Shown one piece after another: positions 31,233-38,643 of a stretch of DNA of 64,000 nucleotides (within the stretch, counting starts at the first letter, position 1; each line of letters opens with the position of its first letter). This DNA comes from Streptomyces sp. NA02950 (GTDB taxonomy: Bacteria; Actinomycetota; Actinomycetes; Streptomycetales; Streptomycetaceae), in the NCBI RefSeq assembly GCF_013364155.1, contig NZ_CP054916.1, positions 7,222,001 through 7,286,000 on the forward strand, given 5' to 3'. The notes below the pieces were generated by a model, which saw only the letters and a program-made list of their open reading frames with translations, did no database searches and was not told the origin of the DNA. A program made the position numbers and the translations under genes.

Positions 31233-32416
31233 TCACCCCGTCCGTCACGGAGCTTGTCACGACCCTCAGCGGTGACGAACTGCCCGCCTACGTCTACGAC
31301 CTGACCGCGCTCGCCGCCCACGCACAGGCCGTACGGGCGGCCCTGCCGCCCGCCGTCGAGCTGTACTACGCGGCCAAGGCCAACCCCGCACCGCGCGTTC
31401 TGGCGGCCCTCGCCCCGTACGTCACCGGCTACGAAGTCGCCTCGGGCGGTGAACTGGAGCATGTGCGCGACGCCGTGCCCGGACAGCCGCTGGCCTTCGG
31501 CGGGCCGGGCAAGACCGAAACCGAGCTGCGGCGGGCCCTGAAGCTGGGCGTCGAGCGCTTCCACGTCGAGAGCGAGCACGAACTGCGGCTGCTGGCGGAG
31601 ATCGCCGGGGCCGGGAGCCATACGGCCGACGTGCTGCTGCGCGTCAACCTTCCGCTGGGTGAGGAGGAGTTGGGTGGCGCCGCGCTCGCCATGGGCGGCC
31701 GTCCCAGCCCGTTCGGCCTCGACCCCGACCGGCTCGAGCGCTGCCTCGGCCACTTCACGGCGGACGGACGCCTGCGGCTGCGCGGGATCCACGCCCATCT
31801 CGCCAGCGGCCTCGACGCCCCCGCCCAGACCGCCGTGGCCGGACGGGTCGCCGCCTGGGCACGGGAGCTGTCCGACCGGCACGGCCTGGCGCCCACCGAG
31901 GTGAACGTCGGCGGCGGCATGGGCGTCGACTACGCCCGCCCCGACCACCGCTTCGACTGGGCGGCCTACGGCGCGGGCCTGGCCGACGTGGCCCGCGACA
32001 ACCCCGGCCTCACCCTGCGGACCGAGCCGGGCCGCGCCCTGACCGCCTACTGCGGCTGGTACGTCACCGAGGTGCTGGACCTCAAGCACAGCGGCGGCGA
32101 GGCGTTCGCGGTACTGCGCGGCGGCACCCACCACCTGCGCACGCCGGTCACCAAACAGCACGACCAGCCGTTCCGGGTGTTGCCCGATGACCGCTGGGAC
32201 CGCTCCTGGCCGCGCCCCGCCGTGGCGGGGGAGCGGGTGACGCTGGTCGGCCAACTGTGCACCCCCAAGGACGTCCTGGCCCGGCGGGTGCCGATGGACA
32301 CGCTGCGGGTGGGCGACCGGATCGCCTTCGCCCTCGCCGGTGCCTACGCCTGGAACATCTCGCACCATGACTTCCTGATGCACCCGCATCCGGGCTTCCA
32401 CTACCTCGGCGGCTGA
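31229..32416 (+). CDS. PLP-dependent fold-III decarboxylase (PvsE-like)
   Basis: 395 residues from an ATG overlapping the previous stop. It belongs to the alanine racemase-fold ornithine/diaminopimelate decarboxylases. YYAAKANPAPRVL gives the Schiff-base Lys near residue 52, GYEVASGGELE and IHAHLASGL follow, EVNVGGGMGVDYARP binds the phosphate, RTEPGRALTAYCGWYVTEVLD follows, and the dimer-loop Cys is in VGQLCTPKDVLARRVP. The end is GAYAWNISHHDFLMHP. In vibrioferrin synthesis PvsE decarboxylates a citryl-serine intermediate to supply the ethanolamine part; a similar use is likely here. It is the last gene of the operon. The 3' 162 bp and following sequence are duplicated at 34265. Confidence 0.9.
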   Translation: MITPSVTELVTTLSGDELPAYVYDLTALAAHAQAVRAALPPAVELYYAAKANPAPRVLAALAPYVTGYEVASGGELEHVRDAVPGQPLAFGGPGKTETELRRALKLGVERFHVESEHELRLLAEIAGAGSHTADVLLRVNLPLGEEELGGAALAMGGRPSPFGLDPDRLERCLGHFTADGRLRLRGIHAHLASGLDAPAQTAVAGRVAAWARELSDRHGLAPTEVNVGGGMGVDYARPDHRFDWAAYGAGLADVARDNPGLTLRTEPGRALTAYCGWYVTEVLDLKHSGGEAFAVLRGGTHHLRTPVTKQHDQPFRVLPDDRWDRSWPRPAVAGERVTLVGQLCTPKDVLARRVPMDTLRVGDRIAFALAGAYAWNISHHDFLMHPHPGFHYLGG

Positions 32417-32549
32417 CCGGTCAGGCCCTCGTCACCCGGGAAGGCGGTTCGTCGCGACGACGGATATGAAGGCTGACCAGGCGTCCCTGGAGAAGACGAG
32501 GGCCGGGCCGTCGGGCTGTTTCGAGTCGCGGACGGGGACGATTCCGGGG
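32255..32549. repeat. 295-bp direct repeat, left copy
   Basis: Bases 32255-32549 (end of the decarboxylase gene plus the 3' part of the DUF397 gene) align base for base, with no gaps, to 34265-34559. Most positions are identical, with scattered substitutions. The offset is a constant 2010 bp. Confidence 0.95.
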
Positions 32550-32644
32550 AGGTTGTCGGCGACCTCGACGCACTCACCGCCACCGATGTTGCTGTAGCTG
32601 CTCTTTCGCCAGATGGCAGAGCCCAAGTCTGGAGTGTTCAGCAC
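32432..32644 (-). CDS. DUF397 small protein
   Basis: 70 residues from a GTG that overlaps the end of the XRE gene by 7 bp. It has all the marks of DUF397: IWRKSSYSNIGGGECVEVADN, the VPVRDSKQPDGPALVFSRDAW core and an FISVV end. These short proteins are abundant in Streptomyces, almost always right after an XRE/DUF5753 regulator. The best-studied example is the whiJ locus, where the pair affects development. It probably acts as an antagonist or partner of the regulator. Its 3' half is part of the duplicated 295 bp, and a broken copy of that half lies at 34442-34559. Confidence 0.93.
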   Translation of the reverse strand: MLNTPDLGSAIWRKSSYSNIGGGECVEVADNLPGIVPVRDSKQPDGPALVFSRDAWSAFISVVATNRLPG

Positions 32645-33477
32645 GCTTTCCAGTCTTTCATTGCTGCTCGGATCATCGCCTCGGAATCACGAGGTGAGAG
32701 GGCCATGGTCCGGACCAGATCGTAGTTCTCCCGGCGCTCTTCCACCTCGTCCCGTTCCGTGATGATCGTCCCGGACCGGGCGCCTTCGACGTAGGGCACC
32801 GGTACTGGCGATTGCTCGGCGACCGTGAAGAGACTGAGCGAACCACCCAGAACGGGGTGTTCGCCAGCATCGAACGGCAGAACCTGGATGGTCATCCGTG
32901 GCTGTGTCCCATGCTGGAGAAGGGACGCCAACTGGTGGTATGTCACCTGGGGCCCGCCAATGGGGCGGCGCAACACTGCTTCGTCAAGAATGAACCAACA
33001 GCGCGGCGGCTTGGGCTGACTCAGCCGTCTCTGCCGACCGAGGCGGGCTTTTACCATGGCCTCGATTTCCGCATCTGGGGCGTACGGGCACCCGACGCGC
33101 AGCAGCCGCTCGGCAGTCGCCGACGTCTGGAGCAGGCCAGGGACGGTGGCACCCACATAGGACTCGATGGCGGTCGCCCGGCTTTCGATTTCCATGACCC
33201 GCCGGTACCTGCCCGGGAACGGCTCGTTCCTAGCCAGCGCGTAGACCCGGGCGAACATCCCGTCCGTCCCGAAGCACGCGTCCAGCTTCGCCGGAAGGTC
33301 GTCGTACGGCAGCGACTCCGCAGCCTCGATCCGCGCCAGATGCGACTTGCTGTAATTCAGCACCTCCGACAGCCGTCGTAACGACATGTCCGCCTTCTCG
33401 CGATGACGCCGGATCTCCGCGCCGAAGAGGTCGCGGGCCGAACGGAGCAGTTCCCGCCGTGCCGGTGCCCTCGCCAC
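32638..33477 (-). CDS. XRE-family regulator with DUF5753 (Scr1/WhiJ-like)
   Basis: 279 residues if the GTG at 33477 is the start; there is no clear ribosome-binding site and starts up to 33576 are open. The N-terminal helix-turn-helix is LFGAEIRRHREKADMSLRRLSEVLNYSKSHLARIEAAESLP. The rest is the DUF5753 domain: RVYALARNEPFPGRYRRVMEIESRATAIESYVGATVPGLLQTSATAERLL, CWFILDEAVLRRPIG, QHGTQPRMTIQVLPF. This is the WhiJ-like class that pairs with DUF397. The start faces the Uma2 gene across a very short promoter region. It lies inside the block bounded by the 295-bp direct repeats. Confidence 0.88.
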   Translation of the reverse strand: MARAPARRELLRSARDLFGAEIRRHREKADMSLRRLSEVLNYSKSHLARIEAAESLPYDDLPAKLDACFGTDGMFARVYALARNEPFPGRYRRVMEIESRATAIESYVGATVPGLLQTSATAERLLRVGCPYAPDAEIEAMVKARLGRQRRLSQPKPPRCWFILDEAVLRRPIGGPQVTYHQLASLLQHGTQPRMTIQVLPFDAGEHPVLGGSLSLFTVAEQSPVPVPYVEGARSGTIITERDEVEERRENYDLVRTMALSPRDSEAMIRAAMKDWKAC

Positions 33478-33596
33478 CGCGACGGTGCGGACCGATGGCC
33501 CCGGTGACCGGCGCGGCCAGCACCGGTGCGACCTGCCCGGACGGCCGGTACCGGTTACGCTGTAAAGCGCCCGCACACCCGAGGGAGGCCCCGGTC

Positions 33597-34178
33597 ATGA
33601 CCGCGACCCACGACCGTCCGCAGATGCTGCCGGAGGAGTTCGAGGAGTACGCGCGGCTGGCGGCCCGTGTGGCGGAAGGGGTGCGCTGGGAGTTCATCAA
33701 CGGAAAGATCGGGGTAACGCCGGTGCCGGATGGTGACCACGGCCGGATCATTCAGTGGCTGGCGCGGATCTGCATCCAGGCCAATCCCGACCTGTGGTTG
33801 CACGACCAGGGCCTGAAGGTGGAGACGTACCGCAACGGCCACGCCCGCCCGGACGGGACCCTCGCCCACAGCGACGCGTTCGTCGGCCAGGGTGAGTGGG
33901 CCGAGGCCGAAGCCGTGCTCATGGTCGTGGAGGTCACCTCCTACGATTCCGACACCGATCGCCGTGACCGTGTGGAGAAGCCCCGCGCCTACGCCGAGAC
34001 CGGCATCCCGGTCTATCTGCTGATCGACCGGGAGGCTGGCGAGGTGACCGTCTTCAGCGAGCCCGACGGCGTCCGGTACGAGAGCACCAAGACCGTGCCG
34101 TTCGGCAAGACGGTCACGCTGCCCGCCCCGGTCGGGGTCACCCTCGACACCGAACCGCTCGAGGGCTGGGTGCGCTGA
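33597..34178 (+). CDS. Uma2-family putative PD-(D/E)XK nuclease (DUF820)
   Basis: 193 residues from an ATG with GGGAGG upstream. The DUF820/Uma2 pattern is clear: LPEEFEEYARLAARVAEGVRWEFINGKIGV, the ARPDGTLAHSDAFV strand, VLMVVEVTSYDSDTDRRDRVEKPRAYAETGIPVYLLID (acidic strand with E-V-T-S and a trailing K-x-x-x-Y) and a C-terminal LEGWVR. The fold is that of restriction endonucleases, but the role of these plentiful proteins is unproven. It is divergent from the XRE regulator, which is a frequent arrangement in actinobacteria, and lies between the two copies of the 295-bp repeat. Confidence 0.88.
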   Translation: MTATHDRPQMLPEEFEEYARLAARVAEGVRWEFINGKIGVTPVPDGDHGRIIQWLARICIQANPDLWLHDQGLKVETYRNGHARPDGTLAHSDAFVGQGEWAEAEAVLMVVEVTSYDSDTDRRDRVEKPRAYAETGIPVYLLIDREAGEVTVFSEPDGVRYESTKTVPFGKTVTLPAPVGVTLDTEPLEGWVR

Positions 34179-34264
34179 GGCGCCGGGCCTCGTCACCTGC
34201 TGCCGCGTCCGCCTGGTCCACGGTGACGTCCACGACGTACGGCTCGACGAGCACCTCCGTCCGG

Positions 34265-34425
34265 CTGTGCACCCCCAAGGACGTCCTCGCCCGGCGGGTG
34301 CCGGTGGACGAGCTGCCGGTGGGCGACCGCATCGCCTTCGCCCTGGCCGGTGCCTACGCCTGAAACATCTGGCACCACGACTTTCTGGTGCACCCGAGGC
34401 CGGGCTTCCACTACCTGGGCGGTTG
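34265..34425 (+). pseudogene. Duplicated, broken 3' end of the PLP decarboxylase gene
   Basis: Translating in the parental frame gives LCTPKDVLARRVP, then VGDRIAFALAGAYA, a stop, and HHDFLVHPRPGFHYLGG with the native stop. A TGG Trp codon has become TGA. There is no upstream half and no start. It aligns without gaps to the end of the intact gene at 32255-32416. Bases 34179-34264 before it are not similar to anything else here. Confidence 0.9.
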
Positions 34426-34441
34426 ACCGGTCAGGCCCTCG

Positions 34442-34559
34442 TCACCCGGGGAGGCGGTCCGTGGTGACGGCCGATATGAACGCTGACCATGCGTTCCTGG
34501 AGAAGACGAGGGCCGGGCCGTCTGGCTGTTTCGAGTCGCGGACGGGGACGGCTCCGGGG
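34442..34559 (-). pseudogene. Duplicated 3' fragment of the DUF397 gene
   Basis: The minus strand reads VPVRDSKQPDGPALVFSR, then AWSAFISAVTTDRLPG and a stop, clearly the DUF397 C-terminal half. The first half of the domain and any start are absent; identity with the left copy stops at 34559. The remaining bases to 34647 hold no gene. Confidence 0.85.
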
Positions 34560-34647
34560 CCACCCCGCTGACGAACCACGCCCCTCGGGCCTGGTCGGCC
34601 AGTTGCATGACCGGCCGGCCGGGCCCGTCGGGTTCAGCTCTCGGAGG

Positions 34648-35388
34648 TCAGGAGATGAGCGAGCGGCCGGTGGGCGTCAGCCGGAGTTCCCGGGGTGCTG
34701 CCGTCTGTTCTCGCTCGATGCCCGGGAGGATCTCGTGACGTACGAGGGCATGGGCCTGTACGTCGGCCAGATGCCGACGGTGCGCCCTCTCGTCGGGGTA
34801 CGAGGTGAAGATCGCGACGACGTTCTCTCCGGAGCGGACCGGCAGCCTGGGGAACGTATTGTGCGCGTGCTCGGTGGTCAGGAAGGCGAGTGGCGCGGGC
34901 CCCGTCTCCAGGAGTACCGGAAGGAGACCGTCCTGGACCAGCGTGATGCCGTCCTGTCGTCCGGGAGGGAAGGACCACACGGTGGCGGCCACGAACCGGT
35001 CCGGCGCGGGAGCTCCGACCGGAGGCCGCCGGGTGGCGGAGTAGGTGAATCCGCTCGCGGTCGGCACCGGGCGCAGGAGGAGGACATCGTCGGAGTCGAG
35101 CATGGTGGCGTTGGCCTGGGGACCGTGCTCGGCCCAGACGGGGCCGCCGTAGAAATCCGTGAGCCCGCGATGGCGCGCCGTCATGTCCCGGAATCCGCGC
35201 AACCAGACGAAGCGGTCCGGGTCATCGAGGTCCCGGAACTGGCCGAGCACCCTCATCCCCACTTCTTCCTGGGTCTCGACGAACTCCTGGTCGAACAGGT
35301 CTATGAGCTCGTCGCGCCGGCCGGGACGCAGCGTGTACTGGCGCAGCTCGATCACGGCCGGCAGGCCGACGAGGTCGGTCGGTGGCAC
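34648..35388 (-). CDS. NIPSNAP-family protein
   Basis: 246 residues from a GTG with AGGAG upstream. It is made of two ferredoxin-like NIPSNAP units: VIELRQYTLRPGRRDELIDLFDQEFVETQEEVGMRVLGQFRDLDDPDRFVWLRGF in the first, and a second beginning VAATVWSFPPG and ending VAIFTSYPDERAHRRHLADV. Such alpha/beta-barrel dimers are common near dehydrogenases and oxidases, but the biochemical role is not settled. It is divergent from the WYL regulator at 35517, which probably controls it. Confidence 0.85.
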   Translation of the reverse strand: MPPTDLVGLPAVIELRQYTLRPGRRDELIDLFDQEFVETQEEVGMRVLGQFRDLDDPDRFVWLRGFRDMTARHRGLTDFYGGPVWAEHGPQANATMLDSDDVLLLRPVPTASGFTYSATRRPPVGAPAPDRFVAATVWSFPPGRQDGITLVQDGLLPVLLETGPAPLAFLTTEHAHNTFPRLPVRSGENVVAIFTSYPDERAHRRHLADVQAHALVRHEILPGIEREQTAAPRELRLTPTGRSLIS

Positions 35389-35516
35389 AGCGGGACTCCT
35401 GTTCGGTGCTCTTCGGACGTGGGATCGCGGCTCGTCCGGTCCGCGACGGGACGCGGATCGACGGTAGGAGAGCCCTGTGACAGGGGCTGTCAGGGTTTTT
35501 CGAGGAGAATGCCTCC

Positions 35517-36494
35517 ATGTCTGCCAGTCGATTGCTGTCGGTGGTGCTGTTGCTCCAATCCCGTGGCCGGATGTCCGCGCAAGCGATAGCGGATGAGCTG
35601 AGGGTGTCCGTGCGCACCACCTACCGCGACCTGACGCGCCTCCAGGCTGCCGGGATTCCGGTCTACGCGGAGACGGGCCGCGGTGGCGGCTACCAACTGC
35701 TCGACGGCTACCGCACCCGGCTGACCGGGATGAGCGAGGGCGAGGCGCGGGCGTTGTTCTTCGCCGGACTACCCGGGCCCGCCGCCGATCTGGGGCTCGC
35801 GGGCGAGGTGGCGGCAGCCCGGCTGAAGCTGCTGGCAGCGCTCCCGACAGGGTTGCGCGAGGAGGCGGCGCGGACCGCCGCGGTCTTCCACGTGGACGCT
35901 CCCGGCTGGTACCGGGAACCCGAACGGACAGCGCATCTCCCCCTCCTCGTCGACGCGGTGCTCACCCGGCGTGCGGTGGACGTGCGCTACCGCCGCTGGC
36001 GCGCCCCGCAGGAGGTGAACCGCCGCCTCCGCCCCTACGGACTGGTTCTCAAATCCGGTACCTGGTACCTCGTGGCCGCCACGGAGAAGGGCGTCGCGAC
36101 ATACCGCGCCGCCCAGGTACTCGACGCGGTACTGAGCGACGAGCGGTTCGACCGGCCGGGCGACTTCGACCTGGGGGCGTACTGGACCTCCTACCTCGAG
36201 GACTTCCGGACACGCCGCTACACCGGTACGGCCACCGTCCGCCTGTCCTCTCGGGGACGCCAGCGCCTGCCCGACAACGTCCCTCCGGAGGTGGTGCGGG
36301 CGGTCGACTCCACCGCAACCGCCGTCGGCGACAGCGGATGGTTCGAGGCGGTCATTCCGACCGAGAGCACCGAACACGCCCGCGGCGAGCTGCTGCGGCT
36401 CGGCGCCGACGTCGAGGTCGTCGCACCGGCGGAACTGCGTCGGGCCATGGCCGCCACCGTGGAGGTTCTCGCCCGAGCCTACGACCTCCACTGA
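35517..36494 (+). CDS. WYL-domain transcriptional regulator (YafY/DeoR-like HTH)
   Basis: 325 residues from an ATG. The N-terminal HTH_11 (residues 1-58) has RLLSVVLLLQSRGRMSAQAIADELRVSVRTTYRDLTRLQAAGIPV and the ETGRGGGYQLLDGYRTRLTG wing. The WYL domain follows (about 140-215): LPLLVDAVLTRRAVDVRYRRW, LRPYGLVLKSGTWYLVAATEKGVATYRAAQVL. A WCX C-terminal extension begins around 235 (TATVRLSSRGRQRLPDNVPP). Such regulators bind nucleic-acid or small ligands through the WYL fold. The gene is divergent from the NIPSNAP gene across 128 bp, so they probably share an operator. Confidence 0.92.
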   Translation: MSASRLLSVVLLLQSRGRMSAQAIADELRVSVRTTYRDLTRLQAAGIPVYAETGRGGGYQLLDGYRTRLTGMSEGEARALFFAGLPGPAADLGLAGEVAAARLKLLAALPTGLREEAARTAAVFHVDAPGWYREPERTAHLPLLVDAVLTRRAVDVRYRRWRAPQEVNRRLRPYGLVLKSGTWYLVAATEKGVATYRAAQVLDAVLSDERFDRPGDFDLGAYWTSYLEDFRTRRYTGTATVRLSSRGRQRLPDNVPPEVVRAVDSTATAVGDSGWFEAVIPTESTEHARGELLRLGADVEVVAPAELRRAMAATVEVLARAYDLH

Positions 36495-36513
36495 CACAAG
36501 GGACTTACCCGGC

Positions 36514-37377
36514 TCAGCCGGACACCGCGCGCAGGGCGCCCGACCGGCGTCCGGCCAGGCGGTCGAGCGCGGCGGACGCCGTCTCGTCGGCGGGGAGGTG
36601 GACGACCAGGAGCTGCTCGTCGTCGACGGGCAGCTCCAGCGTCTCGAAGGCCAGGCGCAGTTCGCCTTCCTCGGGGTGGACCAGTCGCAGCACACCGCTC
36701 CGCCGCGGCAGACCGGGCAGGGTCCGTACCCGCTCGGTGAAGGCGGACCCGGCGGTGATCGTCAGCTCGTCGGCGAGCGCGGCGATGTGCCGGTCCGCGC
36801 GGAAGGGGCCCTGTTTGAGGGCGGCGACGTGGTCGTCGGCGACCCGGTCCCAGTCGGGGAAGGCGGTGCGGGCCCGGCTGTCGGCGAAGACGAAATGGGT
36901 GAGGTTGGGCGGGCCGTCCTCACGCGCGTCCAGCAGACCGACGGGCCGGGCCAGCCGGTCGTAGCCCTCCGTCCAGGCGAGGGCCTCGCTCAGCCGGTTG
37001 AGCAGCACGGCGGGGGCGGGCTCGAGCCGGTCGAGCAGCGCCCGCACGGAGGGCCGCACGGTACGGCCCGGGGGCGCGTCGCCCATGCACAGGAAGCCGC
37101 CGTCGGCCCCCTTGGTGAGCCGGTGCAGATGGACGCGCTCACCCGGGGTCAGCCGGAGGGCGTCGGCCAGCGCGGAGAGCACGGACGCGGACGGCCGCCG
37201 GTCCCGCCCCTGCTCCAGCCGGGTCAGATACTCGATGCTGACCCCCGCGAGCGTGGCCAGCTCGGCCCGGCGCAGCCCCGGCGTCCGCCGGCGCGGTCCC
37301 GTGGGCAGCCCCACGTCGGCCGGTGTGACGGCCTCCCGGCGGCTGCGGAGGAACAGCCCGAGCTCGTTGTCGCTCAT
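36514..37377 (-). CDS. XRE-family regulator with MmyB-like ligand-binding domain
   Basis: 287 residues from the ATG at 37377 (MSDNELGLFLRSRREAVTPADVGLP). The helix-turn-helix is RRAELATLAGVSIEYLTRLEQGRDRRPSASVLSALADAL. The C-terminal ~170 residues have the MmyB-like domain: PSVRALLDRLEPAPAVLLNRLSEALAWTEGYDRL, FADSRARTAFPDWDRVADDHVAALKQGPFRADRHIAAL, and the closing LAFETLELPVDDEQLLVVHLPADETASAALDRLAG. This pair of domains is common in actinobacteria and is often divergent from the oxidoreductase it controls. Here that neighbour is the FMN reductase at 37513. Confidence 0.92.
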   Translation of the reverse strand: MSDNELGLFLRSRREAVTPADVGLPTGPRRRTPGLRRAELATLAGVSIEYLTRLEQGRDRRPSASVLSALADALRLTPGERVHLHRLTKGADGGFLCMGDAPPGRTVRPSVRALLDRLEPAPAVLLNRLSEALAWTEGYDRLARPVGLLDAREDGPPNLTHFVFADSRARTAFPDWDRVADDHVAALKQGPFRADRHIAALADELTITAGSAFTERVRTLPGLPRRSGVLRLVHPEEGELRLAFETLELPVDDEQLLVVHLPADETASAALDRLAGRRSGALRAVSG

Positions 37378-37512
37378 ACCACCGAACGTAACAGCCGGGC
37401 CGGTCCGGAGGGTGGCCCTGCCACTACCAGCTTCGGCCCGGCCTTCCTGGTGCCCGCCGCGCCCGGCAGGTTGGGAGCCGTCCCACCCACGACAGACGCA
37501 AGGAGCGCACCC

Positions 37513-38118
37513 ATGTCCAGCGAACCCCTCGAGCTCACGGTGATCGTCGGCAGTGTCAGGGAGGGCCGGTTCGGCCCGGTGGTGGCGAAGTGGTTCGCCG
37601 AACGGGCCGCGGAGTACGGCCGGTTCGCGGTCGATGTCGTCGACCTGGCCGACATCCCGCTTCCCCTGGCACTGCCCGCCACACCCCCCGCCTTCGACCC
37701 CGAACCGCCGCGTCCGGCCGGGATGGAGGACCTCACCCGCCGTATCGCGGAGGCCGACGCGGTGGTCGTGGTGACACCGGAGTACAACAACAGCTTCCCC
37801 GCGTCGGTGAAGGCCGCCATCGACTGGCACTACACCGAGTTCCGGGCCAAACCGGTGGGCTTCGTCGGCTACAGCGGCGGGGGCAGTGGCGGCCTCCTCG
37901 CGGCGGAGCAGCTGCGTCATGTCTTCGCCGAGGTACAGGCGCACACGCTCCGCCACCATGTGACGTTCCCGCGCTACTACGAGCAGTTCGGCCCCGACGG
38001 CGCGCTGCTGGATCCGGAGGGCCCGAACGGCGCGGCGAAGGCCCTGCTCGACGAGCTCCACTGGTGGGCCGAGGTCCTCCACGACGCCCGCCGCGACCGG
38101 CCGTACGCTGCGGAATAG
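37513..38118 (+). CDS. NAD(P)H-dependent FMN reductase (flavodoxin-like)
   Basis: 201 residues from an ATG with AAGGAG upstream. The fold is the flavodoxin-like FMN reductase: LTVIVGSVREGRFGPVVAKWFAERA binds the FMN phosphate, VVVVTPEYNNSFPASVKAAIDWHYTEF is the isoalloxazine loop, and VGFVGYSGGGSGGLLAAEQLR follows. It would supply reduced FMN or act as a quinone/azo reductase. It is divergent from the MmyB-type regulator, which probably represses it. It could in principle serve the flavin monooxygenases at 0.6-3.2 kb, but the distance argues against a dedicated partnership. Confidence 0.92.
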   Translation: MSSEPLELTVIVGSVREGRFGPVVAKWFAERAAEYGRFAVDVVDLADIPLPLALPATPPAFDPEPPRPAGMEDLTRRIAEADAVVVVTPEYNNSFPASVKAAIDWHYTEFRAKPVGFVGYSGGGSGGLLAAEQLRHVFAEVQAHTLRHHVTFPRYYEQFGPDGALLDPEGPNGAAKALLDELHWWAEVLHDARRDRPYAAE

Positions 38119-38149
38119 CCGCGGCGGGGTGGTCCATCGCCACCGTGCT

Positions 38150-38186
38150 TCCCGGGCACCCGGCCCGGCCCGGTCCGTGCCCGGGA
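38150..38186. terminator. Hairpin after the FMN reductase
   Basis: TCCCGGGCAC (38150-38159) and GTGCCCGGGA (38177-38186) form a 10-bp perfect stem, loop of 17 bases, about 30 bp after the stop codon. Confidence 0.65.
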
Positions 38187-38240
38187 CATGCGGATGCGCG
38201 GAGCTACGGGATTGTCAGTGGCGTCCGGCACCATCGCGGC

Positions 38241-38643
38241 ATGGGACTCGAGGACTCCACCGCCGCCTACTGGGACGCCGCCGCGGCGGACTTCGACCAG
38301 GAGCCGGACCACGGACTGCGCGATCCGCGGGTACGGGCCGCCTGGGCCGCGCGGCTGCGCGACTGGCTGCCCGAGCGGCCGCCCGGTGAGCCGCTCGACA
38401 TCCTCGACCTCGGCTGCGGCACGGGCAGTCTCGCGCTGCTGCTGACCGAGGACGGCCACCGGGTGACCGGGGTCGACCGGTCGCCGCCCATGGCCGAACG
38501 GGCCCGCGCCAAGCTGGCCGGGACCGGCGGCACCGTGCTCGTCGGCGACGCGGCGGAGCCGCCGGGTTCGACTCCGCGGGCCCCGGCCGGCTCCTGCCGC
38601 TGCCGGTGTCATCGCCCGTTACGCCGTCAGCTCCCGGATGTAG
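38241..38643 (+). pseudogene. Truncated and frameshifted SAM-dependent methyltransferase
   Basis: An ATG at 38241 opens a typical class I methyltransferase: STAAYWDAAAADFDQEPDHG, LDILDLGCGTGSLALLL (SAM motif I), RVTGVDRSPPMAERARAKL (motif II) and LVGDAAEPP. The frame then loses sense near 38570. A short tail reading VIARYAVSSRM and a TAG at 38641 looks like the original C-terminus in another frame. The central part with motifs III and IV, about half the protein, is missing. The remnant's end overlaps the convergent GNAT gene. It is probably an internal deletion plus frameshifts and not a working enzyme. Confidence 0.75.

Larger units (their letters stand above)
34265..34559. repeat. 295-bp direct repeat, right copy
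   Basis: This is the second copy of 32255-32549, offset 2010 bp with no indels. It carries the decarboxylase and DUF397 fragments and bounds the XRE-DUF397-Uma2 block on the right. Confidence 0.95.
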
